DNA of 64,000 nt from Actinoalloteichus fjordicus (GTDB lineage Bacteria; Actinomycetota; Actinomycetes; Mycobacteriales; Pseudonocardiaceae), in contig NZ_CP016076.1 in the NCBI RefSeq assembly GCF_001941625.1, positions 6,184,001 through 6,248,000 of the forward strand, in the 5' to 3' direction. A program made the position numbers and the translations under genes. Below the pieces are notes generated by a model that was not told where the DNA came from, ran no database searches, and was given only the letters and a program-made list of their open reading frames with translations. Of this stretch, positions 53,346-61,917 are shown in pieces; the stretch's first letter is position 1; each line of letters begins with the position of its first letter.

Positions 53346-54254
53346 ATGACCGACCGAGAGCACGGCGGCCCGCAGGCGGTCTACGCCGGTTTCGACCAGG
53401 CCGAACTGGATCGTGAGTACTCGCCGAGCTCGTGTGTGCCGGACCTGGCACGGCTGCTCGACGACTACGCGGTCGCGGGCGTTCGAGCCCGTGCCGCGCT
53501 CCGGGTCCGGCTCGACCTGCGTTACGGCCCCGACCCGATGCAGGCACTCGACTTCTTCCCCGCCGACGCGCCCGAGGCGCCGCTTCTGGTGTTCGTCCAC
53601 GGCGGCTACTGGCAGGAGCTCGGCAAGGGCGACGCGTCGTTTCCGGCCCTCGACCTGATCCCGGCGGGCGCCGCGTTCGCCTCCGTCGGCTACGGGCTGG
53701 CGCCGGAGCACTCGCTCGAAGAGATCGTGGCCTCGGTGCGGCAGGGCCTGTGGTGGCTGGTCGAGCACGCCGAGAGCCTGGGCGTCGACCCCGCCCGTAT
53801 CCATCTCGCAGGCAGTTCGGCGGGTGCCCAGCTGGTCGCCATGGCGCTCTGCCACGCAGCGCTGCCGGACGGACGATCGCCCTCGGAGGTGTTCGCGGGG
53901 GCGACGCTGCTCAGCGGGGTGTACGACCTCGAGCCGATCCGGCTCTCGTATGTGAACCGGGCGTTGGGCCTGGATGCGGCGGCCGCCCGGCGTAACAGTC
54001 CGCTGCATCTGCTGCCCGACCGGCTGCCGCCGTTGATCGTGGCCAGGGGCGCCGACGAGACCTCGGAGTTCGCCCGCCAGCACGACGACATGATCCGTGC
54101 GGTCCGCGCCGTCGGCGGCGAGGTGTGCGACCTCGTCGTCGACGGACGCAATCACTTCGATCTGCCGTTCGACCTCGGCGATCCCGCCACCTCCCTGGGC
54201 AGGGCGGTCCTGGCACAGCTCGGCGTGCGGAGAGCGGACGAGGCGCCGCGCTAG
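53346..54254 (+). CDS. Alpha/beta hydrolase, arylformamidase-like
   Basis: 302 residues; AGGAGG lies ~9 nt before ATG. Motifs: YGPDPMQALDFFPADAP, oxyanion HGGYWQELGKGD, nucleophile elbow LAGSSAGAQLVAM (Ser), ARGADETSEFARQHDDM (Asp region) and NHFDLPFDLGD (His). HGGYW with a G-S-S-A-G nucleophile is typical of the animal/fungal-type kynurenine formamidases, which hydrolyse N-formylkynurenine. No kyn genes are adjacent, so the substrate is not certain; 53055-53345 before it holds a 16-bp GC palindrome (53169-53184). Confidence 0.8.
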   Translation: MTDREHGGPQAVYAGFDQAELDREYSPSSCVPDLARLLDDYAVAGVRARAALRVRLDLRYGPDPMQALDFFPADAPEAPLLVFVHGGYWQELGKGDASFPALDLIPAGAAFASVGYGLAPEHSLEEIVASVRQGLWWLVEHAESLGVDPARIHLAGSSAGAQLVAMALCHAALPDGRSPSEVFAGATLLSGVYDLEPIRLSYVNRALGLDAAAARRNSPLHLLPDRLPPLIVARGADETSEFARQHDDMIRAVRAVGGEVCDLVVDGRNHFDLPFDLGDPATSLGRAVLAQLGVRRADEAPR

Positions 54255-54342
54255 CCGCCTGCCGAGGCGGGCCGAGGTCGGTCCCCTGCCGCGACGAGCC
54301 GACAGCCGGTCCGGCCGCGCCGAAGGCGGGACGCCGAGTAGG

Positions 54343-54912
54343 TCAGAACCGTCGATGCATCACGTGCAGGCCCACCAGCCCGTGCTCGGGATGCCGGAAC
54401 GCCTCCGGGACGGTGGTGAGAATCTCGAAGCCCAGCGAGGTCCACAGCCGGACGGCGGCCCGATTCGTCTCCACGACCGCGTTGAACTGCATCGCGCGAT
54501 ACCCCTCGGCCTCGGCCTCGGCGAGGACGTGCCGGGCCAGCGCCCGGCCCAGCCCCGCGCCCGACTGATCGGGGTCGATCATGAACGAGGCATTGGCGAC
54601 GTGTGCGCCCGCACCAGGCTGCACCGGCTTGAGCAGCGCGGACCCGACGATCGTCCGGCGGCCTGCCTCGTCGTCGAGTTCGGCGACGAACACCCGCGCG
54701 GGCGGTGGCAGCATCCACAGTCCCTCGGCGGTGCGCTCGTCGGTGTCCCGAGGGTAGGAGTAGGTCCGGCCGTCGGCGACGATCCGATGCCAGATCGGCC
54801 AGACGCCCGCCCAGTCGGCCGCCACGGCGGGGCGCAGCGTGGGCGTCACGGCGGCGCGGCCGAGGTTCTGCCGAGGAGTCTCGGTCCCCGGAGCCTGCTG
54901 CGATCCGGTCAC
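54343..54912 (-). CDS. GNAT-family N-acetyltransferase
   Basis: 189 residues from a GTG overlapping the upstream gene's stop (GTGA). The acetyl-CoA motif is FMIDPDQSGAGLGRALARHV, followed by AMQFNAVVETNRAAVRLWTS, LGFEI. The closest flavour is the phosphinothricin/amino-acid acetyltransferase-like group. Substrate unknown. Confidence 0.9.
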   Translation of the reverse strand: MTGSQQAPGTETPRQNLGRAAVTPTLRPAVAADWAGVWPIWHRIVADGRTYSYPRDTDERTAEGLWMLPPPARVFVAELDDEAGRRTIVGSALLKPVQPGAGAHVANASFMIDPDQSGAGLGRALARHVLAEAEAEGYRAMQFNAVVETNRAAVRLWTSLGFEILTTVPEAFRHPEHGLVGLHVMHRRF

Positions 54913-55352
54913 GCCTGTCGTTCCTCAGCCGCCCGACTGAGCTCCTGGCCCGCCTCCTCCGGCGTCAGCCCCATGCCCCACAGGCGGGCGGCCGGGGTGT
55001 GCAGCAGGAGGACCGCGGCCGCGCAGTAGACGGCGAGTGCGATGCCCTCGGCAGGCCTGCCCGACGGCCCGAAGGCGTACCAGGCCACGCCGAGCAGCAG
55101 GAGTTGGATGAACAGGGCAGGGGTCCTCGACCAGGGACGCCCCCGCAACAGGCCGACCGCGAAGGCCAGCACCCCGCCGCTGAGCAGTGCGAAGTAGGCG
55201 GCGTGCCCGTAGCCGCTGCCGCCGGTCTCGGCGGCCTGCCCACCGACCTCACGGGCGAGCAGCATGGCGGTGAAGACCAGACCGGCGATGCCTTGAATAC
55301 CGACGAGCAGACCGGCGATCAGCACCGACCTCGGCGCAGTGTCCAGGCGCAC
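54909..55352 (-). CDS. Small integral membrane protein
   Basis: 147 residues with four hydrophobic segments (SVLIAGLLVGIQGIAGLVFT, FALLSGGVLAFAVGLL, LFIQLLLLGVAWYAF, IALAVYCAAAVLLLH) and a C-terminal helical tail with Leu/Glu (GLTPEEAGQELSRAAEERQ). Unknown function; such proteins are common single-copy actinobacterial membrane proteins. Coupled to the GNAT gene. Confidence 0.85.
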   Translation of the reverse strand: MRLDTAPRSVLIAGLLVGIQGIAGLVFTAMLLAREVGGQAAETGGSGYGHAAYFALLSGGVLAFAVGLLRGRPWSRTPALFIQLLLLGVAWYAFGPSGRPAEGIALAVYCAAAVLLLHTPAARLWGMGLTPEEAGQELSRAAEERQA

Positions 55353-55517
55353 GGCCCACTCCTACCAGCTTCGGCGAACAGGGATACAGGGATGTCGACC
55401 TCGATGGTAGCCCCGTGTAACACCGGGCGGGTGACGGCGACTCGGCGATGCGTCCCCCGTCACGTCCGGCCTCGTCGGCGTCTCACGACCGCTCCACTGC
55501 CGGCTTAGGCTTTCCTC

Positions 55518-56441
55518 GTGCGCGCCCTCCTCGTGACGAACCCGCAGGCCACCACCACGACTCCCGGAACACGGGACGTGCTGGCGCACGCGTTGGCGAG
55601 CGCGGTGAAACTGGATCTGGTGGAGACCGCCTACCGGGGTCATGCAGCCGACGCCGCGGCAGAGGCGCGCGCCGACGGGCTGGACCTGGTCGTCGCGCTG
55701 GGCGGCGACGGCACGGTCAACGAGGTGGTCAACGGGCTGCTCCGGCGCGGAACGGGCGGCGAGGTGCCGATGCTCGCCGTGGTGCCCGGCGGGTCGGCGA
55801 ACGTGTTCGCCCGCGCGCTGGGCATGTCCCGAGAGCCGGTCGAGGCGACCCATCAGGTGCTCCAGGCCTTAGAGGCTCGTCGTTCGAGACGCGTGGGCCT
55901 CGGTCGCGTCGACGACCGGTGGTTCACCTTCAACGCGGGTCTCGGCTGGGACGCCGACGTCGTCGAGGCCGTGGAACGTCAACGCGAGGCGGGCCTGGTC
56001 GCGACTCCGCTTCGCTACGCCAGGATCGCGTTCGACAGATATCTCCGATCGGCGATGCGAAAGCCGAGTCTCACCGTGGAGCTGCCCGGTCGAGAGCCGA
56101 TAACGGGATGTCATCTGGCATTCGTCTGCAACACGACCCCGTGGACCTATCTCGGTCCGTACGCGATGCGCACCAATCCCGACTGCTCGTTCGACTCCGG
56201 TCTCGGGGTGTTCGCGCTGGACACGATGCGAGTGCCCACGGTGCTGCGCCATCTGACCCAGGTGTTCGCGGGCACGACGGGCGGTCCGCACGGCGCTCGG
56301 CTGCTTCGCGAAGACGATGTGCCGAGTGTCGTGGTGCGTTGTGACCGTCCGATGGGCCTTCAGGTCGACGGCGACTTCCTAGGTCGCCACGAAGAAGTTC
56401 GCTTTAATGCAGCGCCGAACGCACTCGAGGTTGTAGCCTGA
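55518..56441 (+). CDS. Diacylglycerol kinase-like lipid kinase
   Basis: 307 residues from GTG. DAGK catalytic domain: LLVTNPQATTTT, the nucleotide motif VVALGGDGTVNEVVNGLL, VVPGGSANVFARALG, FNAGLGWDADVV and a C-terminal VDGDFLG. The family phosphorylates diacylglycerol or related lipids at the membrane. It is monocistronic and upstream of whiB1, as the block starts here. Confidence 0.93.
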   Translation: MRALLVTNPQATTTTPGTRDVLAHALASAVKLDLVETAYRGHAADAAAEARADGLDLVVALGGDGTVNEVVNGLLRRGTGGEVPMLAVVPGGSANVFARALGMSREPVEATHQVLQALEARRSRRVGLGRVDDRWFTFNAGLGWDADVVEAVERQREAGLVATPLRYARIAFDRYLRSAMRKPSLTVELPGREPITGCHLAFVCNTTPWTYLGPYAMRTNPDCSFDSGLGVFALDTMRVPTVLRHLTQVFAGTTGGPHGARLLREDDVPSVVVRCDRPMGLQVDGDFLGRHEEVRFNAAPNALEVVA

Positions 56442-56550
56442 CCGTTGCACCGCGACGACTGGCACGTTGTCAACCGCTGTCGGGTGGTTCTTTTCGCCGG
56501 GCGTGCCCCGCAAACCCACCACCAAACGTGATCACCTGTCGATCGTTCGG

Positions 56551-56614
56551 GTGAGTCTCCTCACCGGAATGGATCGAACCCCTTGACATCGCGCCAGTTC
56601 GTGAAAGCATTCAC
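56551..56614 (+). promoter_or_regulatory. whiB1 promoter with two CRP-type sites
   Basis: GTGA-N6-TCAC occurs at 56551-56564 and again at 56601-56614, centres exactly 50 bp apart. Between them lies TTGACA (56583-56588), a perfect -35; a -10 near 56606-56611 (AGCATT) would put transcription start around 56618. The upstream site would then be near -61 (activation) and the downstream one would cover the -10 (repression). M. tuberculosis whiB1 is likewise controlled by CRP at two sites. Confidence 0.7.
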
Positions 56615-56683
56615 AAGCACCCAGCACATCCCCCCACCGACTACCGGCGCGTACTGATCGCGCCTAGCGAGGAGCTAGGAACA

Positions 56684-56938
56684 ATGGACTGGCGCCACGA
56701 TGCGGCCTGCCGTGACGAGGACCCCGAGCTGTTCTTCCCCGTGGGAAACAGCGGTCCCGCCCTTCTGCAGATCGCCGAGGCGAAGGCCGTCTGCCGCCGC
56801 TGCCCGGTGTCCTCCGAGTGCCTGAGCTGGGCTTTGGAGAGCGGGCAGGACGCGGGCGTCTGGGGCGCGATGAGTGAGGATGAGCGACGCGCTCTCAAGC
56901 GGCGTAACGCTCGCACTCGCGCCCGCAGTAACGTCTGA
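56684..56938 (+). CDS. whiB1: WhiB-family transcription factor WhiB1 (WblE)
   Basis: 84 residues. The four [4Fe-4S] ligands are Cys9, Cys37, Cys40 and Cys46. The N-terminus MDWRHDAACRDEDPELFFPV and the GVWGAMSEDERRALKRRNAR turn and basic tail are almost identical to mycobacterial WhiB1. The protein binds the primary sigma factor's C-terminal region and its cluster reacts with nitric oxide; it is essential in mycobacteria. GAGGAGCTAGG precedes the ATG. The upstream region carries two CRP-like sites, and a strong hairpin follows. Confidence 0.97.
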   Translation: MDWRHDAACRDEDPELFFPVGNSGPALLQIAEAKAVCRRCPVSSECLSWALESGQDAGVWGAMSEDERRALKRRNARTRARSNV

Positions 56939-56964
56939 GCCGCGCGAAACACCATTCACACGCT

Positions 56965-57005
56965 GTGAAGGCCCGATCCGAGTCGACTTCGGATCGGGCC
57001 TTCAC
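56965..57005. terminator. Bidirectional terminator between whiB1 and pdtaS
   Basis: A 17-bp perfect stem (56965-56981 with 56989-57005) with a 7-nt loop, between converging genes. Confidence 0.88.
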
Positions 57006-57136
57006 TGCGTTCGCCATACCCACTCGAATACGTCGAACAGTCACCCGCTGATCACATCCGGCATCCCTGCGCCCGCAGGCCGCCGGACACCGAGAGTCAA
57101 GGTCGGAACAGGCGAACGGACGCCGAACCCGCCGAA

Positions 57137-58627
57137 TCAACGCCGTCGAGTCAGCGGCACCCGGAGTACCGCCTGCGTCCCGACCGTGTCACCCCGCCGC
57201 AGACTCAACGAGGCCCGCAGCTCCGAGTCCACCAGGGTCCGCACGATCTGAAGCCCCAGCCCCTCCGCTCGCTCGAGCGAAAAGCCTGCTGGCAGCCCCC
57301 TGCCATCGTCGGCGACGACCACGTCCAGCCATTTCGCCGATCGTTCGGCCGACACCACCACCAGTCCCCGCACCCCGCTGGCGAAAGCATGCTCCATCGC
57401 GTTCTGCACCAGCTCGGTGAGCACCATCACCAAGGGCGTAGCCAGCTCGGCGTTCACCACGCCGAACCGGCCCTCCCGGCGCACGACGACCCGACTCTCC
57501 GCCGCGGCGACATCGCTCATCATCGGAATGACCCGGTCCACGAGATCATCGAGGTCCACCCGCTCGTCCACCGACATCGACAGCGTCTCGTGCACCAGCG
57601 CGATCGAGGTCACCCGACGCATCGACTCCTCCAAGGCCTGCCGGGCCTCGACCGTCGACATCCGGCGGGACTGCAGGCGCAGCAACGCCGCCACCGTCTG
57701 GAGATTGTTCTTCACGCGATGGTGGATCTCGCGGATCGTGGCGTCCTTTGACATCAACGCACGATCGCGCCGCTTGACGTCGGTGACGTCGCGGACCAGC
57801 ACCAGCGCCCCGGCAGGCTGCCCCCGAGGGCGCAGCGGCAACGCCCGGAACAGCACCGTGGCACCGCGCGCCTCGGCCTCCATCCGCATACTCGGCTCGC
57901 CGTCCACCGCCGACCTGATCCGCTGCGCGACCTCCGTCGCGTCGAAGGGATCGGAGAGCAGTGACCGGGTGAGCGCGGCGAGCTGCGTGCCGATGAGGTC
58001 GGCGGCGTGCCCCATCCGGTGATAGGCCGACAGGGCGTTGGGGCTGGCGAAGACCACGCCCCCCGCCGAGTCCAGCCGGATCATGCCGTCGCCGATCCGA
58101 GGACTCGTGTGCACGTCGGGCGAGGGCTCGACGGCGGGGAAGGTGCCGTCGGCGACCATCTGACACAGGTCGGAGGCGCTGCCGAGATAGGAGATCTCCA
58201 GCGGGCTGGGCACCCGAGGAACGGCCAGGTTGGTGTCCCGGCTGAGTACGGCGACGACCTCTCGGTCGAACCGCACCGGGATGGTCTCGCGGCGGACCGG
58301 CACGCCGAGATGCCAGCGGGGGTCCTCCTCGCGACAGATCCGGCCCTCGATCACGGCCCTGCGCAGCTGCGGATGCTCTTCGGCGGCCAACCTGCCGCCC
58401 ACCAGGTCCTCCGGATGAGCGGTGGGCGCGGTCGTGGGACGGGCCTGGGCGACGCACAGGAACCGTCGTCCCAGCTCGGCGTCCTCCTCCAGCGGCACCC
58501 AGAGCAGGAAGTCCGCGAAGGAGAGGTCGGCGAGGAGCTGCCATTCCACGACCACCCGCTGGAGGTGCTCGATGACGGCGTCGGACAGACCAGTGTGCTC
58601 GGCGAGCAGGTCGGACAGCGTCGACAT
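57137..58627 (-). CDS. pdtaS: Cytosolic sensor histidine kinase PdtaS
   Basis: 496 residues. N-terminal GAF-like domain (~1-160), PAS domain (~185-290: IRLDSAGGVVFASPNALSAY), then the HisKA_2 dimerisation domain IREIHHRVKNNLQTVAALLR with phospho-acceptor His303, and HATPase (LTELVQNAMEHAFASG, VVADDGRGLPAGF, LGLQIVRTLV). No membrane segment. In mycobacteria PdtaS pairs with the RNA-binding antiterminator PdtaR (encoded elsewhere) and links nitric oxide/copper signals to gene expression. Its convergent position to whiB1 matches M. tuberculosis Rv3219-Rv3220c. Confidence 0.95.
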   Translation of the reverse strand: MSTLSDLLAEHTGLSDAVIEHLQRVVVEWQLLADLSFADFLLWVPLEEDAELGRRFLCVAQARPTTAPTAHPEDLVGGRLAAEEHPQLRRAVIEGRICREEDPRWHLGVPVRRETIPVRFDREVVAVLSRDTNLAVPRVPSPLEISYLGSASDLCQMVADGTFPAVEPSPDVHTSPRIGDGMIRLDSAGGVVFASPNALSAYHRMGHAADLIGTQLAALTRSLLSDPFDATEVAQRIRSAVDGEPSMRMEAEARGATVLFRALPLRPRGQPAGALVLVRDVTDVKRRDRALMSKDATIREIHHRVKNNLQTVAALLRLQSRRMSTVEARQALEESMRRVTSIALVHETLSMSVDERVDLDDLVDRVIPMMSDVAAAESRVVVRREGRFGVVNAELATPLVMVLTELVQNAMEHAFASGVRGLVVVSAERSAKWLDVVVADDGRGLPAGFSLERAEGLGLQIVRTLVDSELRASLSLRRGDTVGTQAVLRVPLTRRR

Positions 58628-58651
58628 GTCAGGCCCCCACCCGAGACGCGA

Positions 58652-58863
58652 TCACTCGACCACCGCGATCGGGGCGCCGTGCCGAGCGACGTCTCCGTCG
58701 CGCACCGGTCGCGCCGCCGCGCCTGTGGTCTCGGTCACCACGAGGTCTCCCTCTTCATCGACGTGAGCATGACGTGCAGGCGGCCCTGGGTCCCTCGGCT
58801 CGCTGCGACGACGGCGACCTCGGACCCGTCTGCCGCACGCTCGGCACGAATCTTCTCGGTCAT
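58652..58863 (-). pseudogene. Frameshifted biotinyl/lipoyl-attachment domain protein (TB7.3-like)
   Basis: ATG 58863 follows AGGAGG. Codons 1-39 (MTEKIRAERAADGSEVAVV ... LTSMKRE) include the M-K modification motif, then run T-S-W-stop at 58735. A shift of one base back at 58747 opens the second half (DLVVTETTGAAARPVRDGD ... GAPIAVVE), ending at 58652. Joined, the product is 70 residues and aligns without gaps to the 71-residue TB7.3, which occupies the same place next to pdtaS in M. tuberculosis. One base is thus missing just after the modified Lys. The first half also lacks the usual N-E-G-D turn (VAASRGTQGR instead), suggesting genuine decay rather than a sequencing slip. Confidence 0.7.
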
Positions 58864-58979
58864 CGCCACGTCCTCCTGATGCTCCATCCTCGTCGCCATC
58901 CAACCACGACCGGGCCGGCTCCTCGGCGTCGGTGACAGCGTGTCAGACTCTCCGGGCAACTCCACGAGAAGGAGCCACG

Positions 58980-59054
58980 ATGTCCAAGCGTGCTCGCAAG
59001 AAGCGTGACCGGAAGAAGAAGGGCGCGAGCCACGGCAAGCGCCCCAACAGTTGA
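58980..59054 (+). CDS. 50S ribosomal protein bL37
   Basis: A 24-residue ORF, MSKRARKKRDRKKKGASHGK then RPNS, with AAGGAG (58969-58974) 5 nt upstream. It is nearly the same as the actinobacterial ribosomal protein bL37 seen in Mycolicibacterium smegmatis ribosome structures (also 24 residues, ending H-G-K-R-P-N-A), which binds 23S rRNA. It is followed by a hairpin. Confidence 0.9.
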   Translation: MSKRARKKRDRKKKGASHGKRPNS

Positions 59055-59102
59055 GCGGAGCCTCGGGTGCGTCCCGCACTCTGGAGGACCGGTTCGACAG
59101 TG

Positions 59103-59143
59103 AACGACCCCGGCACGCAGCCGACATCGCGTCCGGGGTCGTT
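59103..59143 (+). terminator. Terminator after bL37
   Basis: An 11-bp perfect stem (59103-59113 with 59133-59143) and 19-nt loop, 48 bp after the bL37 stop. Confidence 0.65.
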
Positions 59144-59567
59144 TCGCGTCCGAGTCCTCATCGCAGCCGGGGCGGCCGAAGGTTCGTGCAAGGCCCGCGC
59201 CGCGCCAAGTGGTCGTCTGCCCGAACTCCTGCCGAGTTCCTGGCGGTGCGCCGCACCGAGGACATCCCGGGCCGGTCGGGCGTTGGCCGTCGGACCCGCG
59301 ATGACGTCGTTCTACAGGTCTTCGCAGGCTGCCGATGCGGGTGCGCACAGCGAAAGCTCCGGCAAACAGGCTCCCCGGCGAACTCCATCGCCGCGATCAT
59401 CGCCCACGGCGTGGACCGTCGACGGCGAGCAGACCCGAGGCGGATGAACTGCCCGGTGCCCGGCCGTCGACCCGACCTGAGCCGAGCAGCCGAGCGACTG
59501 CCTCGACCTGCGTTCTCGGCACCGACCGCGAACCGGCGACCGGCGTACAGAACTGCGGCTCGGACGC
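59144..59567. other. Intergenic region between bL37 and rsrA
   Basis: GC-rich, between converging genes. Frames on both strands lack recognisable motifs; I see no gene. Confidence 0.45.
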
Positions 59568-59936
59568 TCAGTCCTCGCGGACCTGGACTCGCTGCGGCGG
59601 GGCGGCATCCGGCGTCCTGGCCCGCAGCTCGACCTCGACGGTCCGGCCGCGCGGTCCGTGCTCGACGGTCACCTGTGCCTGCTCCAGCACGGTCTCACGG
59701 ATCGACGTGCGCAGCCGCTCCTTGAGTGCGTCCGGCGCCTGCTCGTTGCCGCATTTCCGGGCGAGGAGCTCCTTGAGGTGCTCCTCGATGCCGAAGTGCT
59801 CCAGGCACGGCCCGCACTCGTCGAGATGCCTGCGCAGCGCATCGCCTCGACCTTGCGCGCACTCGTGGTCGAGCAGCAGCCACAGCTCGCCGAGCACCTC
59901 GGTACACGGCGTCTCGTGAGGTCGCTCGTCGCTCAC
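59568..59936 (-). CDS. rsrA: Mycothiol-system anti-sigma-R factor (RsrA/RshA)
   Basis: 122 residues from a GTG that overlaps the sigma gene's stop (GTGA). The zinc-binding anti-sigma motif is intact: Cys11, His37, Cys41 and Cys44 (HLDECGPC), at exactly the positions of the Streptomyces RsrA ligands. Under thiol oxidation, disulfide formation releases zinc and the sigma factor. The C-terminal ~45 residues are Arg/Glu-rich and variable. Coupled translation with sigR keeps the two in balance. Confidence 0.96.
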   Translation of the reverse strand: MSDERPHETPCTEVLGELWLLLDHECAQGRGDALRRHLDECGPCLEHFGIEEHLKELLARKCGNEQAPDALKERLRTSIRETVLEQAQVTVEHGPRGRTVEVELRARTPDAAPPQRVQVRED

Positions 59937-60571
59937 GACTTCGTCACCTCCCGCTCACTCGCCCGGAAGAAGCCGCGGTCCCTGGCGACGTCGGTCAGCA
60001 GGTCCCTGAGCTGAGCGCGTCCACGGTGCAGTCGCGACATGACCGTGCCGATCGGCGTGCCCATGATCTCGGCGATCTCCTTGTAGGCGAAGCCCTCCAC
60101 GTCCGCCAGATAGACCGCCATCCGAAAGTCCTCCGGCAACTGCTGCAACGCCTCCTTGACCGCGGTGTCCGGCAGGTTGTCGAGTGCCTCCACCTCGGCG
60201 GACCTCAGCCCGGACGAGGTGTGGCTCTCGGCCTGTGCCAACTGCCAGTCCGAGATCTCCTCGGTCGGCTGCTGCTGCGGCTGGCGTTGCCGCTTACGGT
60301 AACCGTTGATGTAGGTGTTGGTGAGGATTCGGTAGAGCCAGGCCTTCAGGTTGGTGCCCTGCGAGAACGACGCGAAGGCCGCGTACGCCTTCAGGTAGGT
60401 CTCCTGCACCAGGTCTTCCGCGTCAGCCGGGTTGCGGGTCATCCGCAGCGCAGCGCCGTAGAGCTGGTCGAGCAGCGGCATGGCGTCGCGCTCGAACCGG
60501 CCTGCGAGTTCGCCGTCCGCCGGGGGCCCCGCCTGGCGATCCGCTCCCGTGGCTCCCGATCTGCCGGGCAC
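59933..60571 (-). CDS. sigR: ECF sigma factor SigR (SigH)
   Basis: 212 residues from GTG 60571, preceded by GAAGGGAG. Region 2 ([57 protein letters not shown]) and region 4 ([40 protein letters not shown]) are complete. It directs thiol-oxidative and heat stress genes from GGAAT-N18/19-GTT promoters. Such a promoter lies upstream (60713-60738). The frame is open upstream of 60571, and an in-frame GTG at 60703 sits right at the expected start of that transcript, which could give a longer isoform like Streptomyces SigR'. Confidence 0.95.
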   Translation of the reverse strand: MPGRSGATGADRQAGPPADGELAGRFERDAMPLLDQLYGAALRMTRNPADAEDLVQETYLKAYAAFASFSQGTNLKAWLYRILTNTYINGYRKRQRQPQQQPTEEISDWQLAQAESHTSSGLRSAEVEALDNLPDTAVKEALQQLPEDFRMAVYLADVEGFAYKEIAEIMGTPIGTVMSRLHRGRAQLRDLLTDVARDRGFFRASEREVTKS

Positions 60572-60712
60572 GGAACTCCCTTCCCGCCGTCGCCTGCCTG
60601 CGACGGTACGAGTCGACAAGCCCGAGGTCGGGCGACCGCGGGCCGTCCTCAAGCCTACGTCTTCGCGGGCATCCCGCCCGGCTTCCAGCACCTCTGTCAC
60701 CACGTCCAGGGC

Positions 60713-60738
60713 AACGCCGAGGGCCGCGCCCGCATTCC
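60713..60738 (-). promoter_or_regulatory. SigR-type autoregulatory promoter
   Basis: On the minus strand GGAAT (60738-60734), an 18-nt spacer, then GTT (60715-60713): an exact match to the known SigR/SigH consensus. Transcription would start near 60706, ~135 bp before the main sigR start. Confidence 0.75.
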
Positions 60739-61180
60739 CGCGCACCGTCCCTCGTTCCGCTGTGCGGGTACCCCGAGGCCTGCCGGATCAGACGTGGCGG
60801 GCAGCCCCGACTCGTCGAGAAGGTGCATTCGTCGGGCGGGCAGGCGTGTCAAGGGACTCCGGTGCCCTCGGTCGCCTCGGGTGCTCTAAGTGAGCCCTGG
60901 TGCGCGTGTCGGCTCTCGGTGTCCCTGTTCCTCGGCGGCCCACCCCGGGCCACGCTCATGCCTGCCCGCCCGGCTCCTGCCCGAACTACGCGGACGCGTC
61001 GGGTCCGCACTCTGCGAGGTGCTGGGCAGCGTCGGGCGACACTCGCACGCCCGCACGGGCCGCGTCCTCTATCTGCGGGGACGAACGGGCCGGGCGGTTC
61101 GGCGCTGCCCGCTCGATGCAGGCCGCATCGGCAGGGAACTGGCGAGACGACCTCGGCGGCGAGCAGGAGGGCCCGCCCGA
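60739..61180. other. Intergenic region between sigR and ybaK
   Basis: No supported gene; frames are Arg/Pro-rich shadows. Other sigR promoters may lie here. Confidence 0.45.
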
Positions 61181-61657
61181 TCAGGAGGAGATCGGCGCGA
61201 CCACCGCCCTGGTGAGCGTGACGAGGTCCGCCGGGGCCAGCTCGATCTCCAGACCGCGTCGGCCGCCGCTGCAGAAGATCGTCGGATGCTCGACGGCGGA
61301 CTCGTCGAGCGCCAGGGGCAGTGCCTTGCGCTGTCCCAGCGGGGAGATGCCGCCCGCCACGTACCCGGTGGCCCGCTCGGCGTCGGCCACCACCGCCATC
61401 CTCGCCTTCTTGCCGCCGAGCGCCGCCGCCAAGGCCTTGAGGTCGAGCTGGCGTGCGACGGGAACCACACCCACCACGAGTCGGCCGTCGAGATCCGCCA
61501 CGAGGGTCTTGAAGACTCGGCGCGCGTCCTGACCGAGCAGTTCCACGGCCTCGGTCCCGTAGGAGGCGTGCTTCGGATCGTGCTCGTAGGCGTGCACCTG
61601 ATGCTGGACGGCCTTCTTGACCAGCAGTGCGGTCGCCGGTGTTCCTCGTCCCGCCAT
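61181..61657 (-). CDS. ybaK: Cys-tRNA(Pro) deacylase, YbaK/EbsC family
   Basis: 158 residues, complete. Motifs: TPATALLVKKAVQHQVHAYE, EAVELLGQDARRVFKTLVAD, VVGVVPVARQLDLKALAAAL, GGKKARMA, ATGYVAGGISPLGQRKALPL. YbaK removes Cys wrongly attached to tRNA-Pro in trans. A YbaK gene also lies near sigH in mycobacteria, so the block is conserved. It is monocistronic. Confidence 0.93.
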   Translation of the reverse strand: MAGRGTPATALLVKKAVQHQVHAYEHDPKHASYGTEAVELLGQDARRVFKTLVADLDGRLVVGVVPVARQLDLKALAAALGGKKARMAVVADAERATGYVAGGISPLGQRKALPLALDESAVEHPTIFCSGGRRGLEIELAPADLVTLTRAVVAPISS

Positions 61658-61917
61658 GCACGCAGCCTAGATCGCCGCCGCCGCAGGGCCGCACCCCCGC
61701 CGAGGCACCCGGGCTGCTGAGGGTCTGCTCCTTCGCAGGCAGACGGCTCGCCGCTCGGCACCACGGGTGTACCGACCGTCGAAGCAGAAGCCACGCGCTC
61801 ACCTGCCTGCCGAGTTCGCCCCGTCGCTCGACGGCACGGACTCGGGCGAGTTCCGAGTCGCTCGGCCAGGGCGGCCCGACATCAGAGCCGGGGCGGCGAG
61901 CCGTGGAGCCGGTCGGG

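Noticed and set aside
56956-56970. TTCACA-CGC-TGTGAA after whiB1 as a third CRP site
   Set aside because: The half sites face outward with a 3-bp spacer rather than GTGA-N6-TCAC, and it overlaps the terminator stem, so it is more likely part of that structure.
59051-59725. A 224-codon plus-strand frame downstream of bL37
   Set aside because: Overlaps the bL37 terminator and runs antisense into rsrA; no motif and Arg/Ser/Pro-rich shadow composition.
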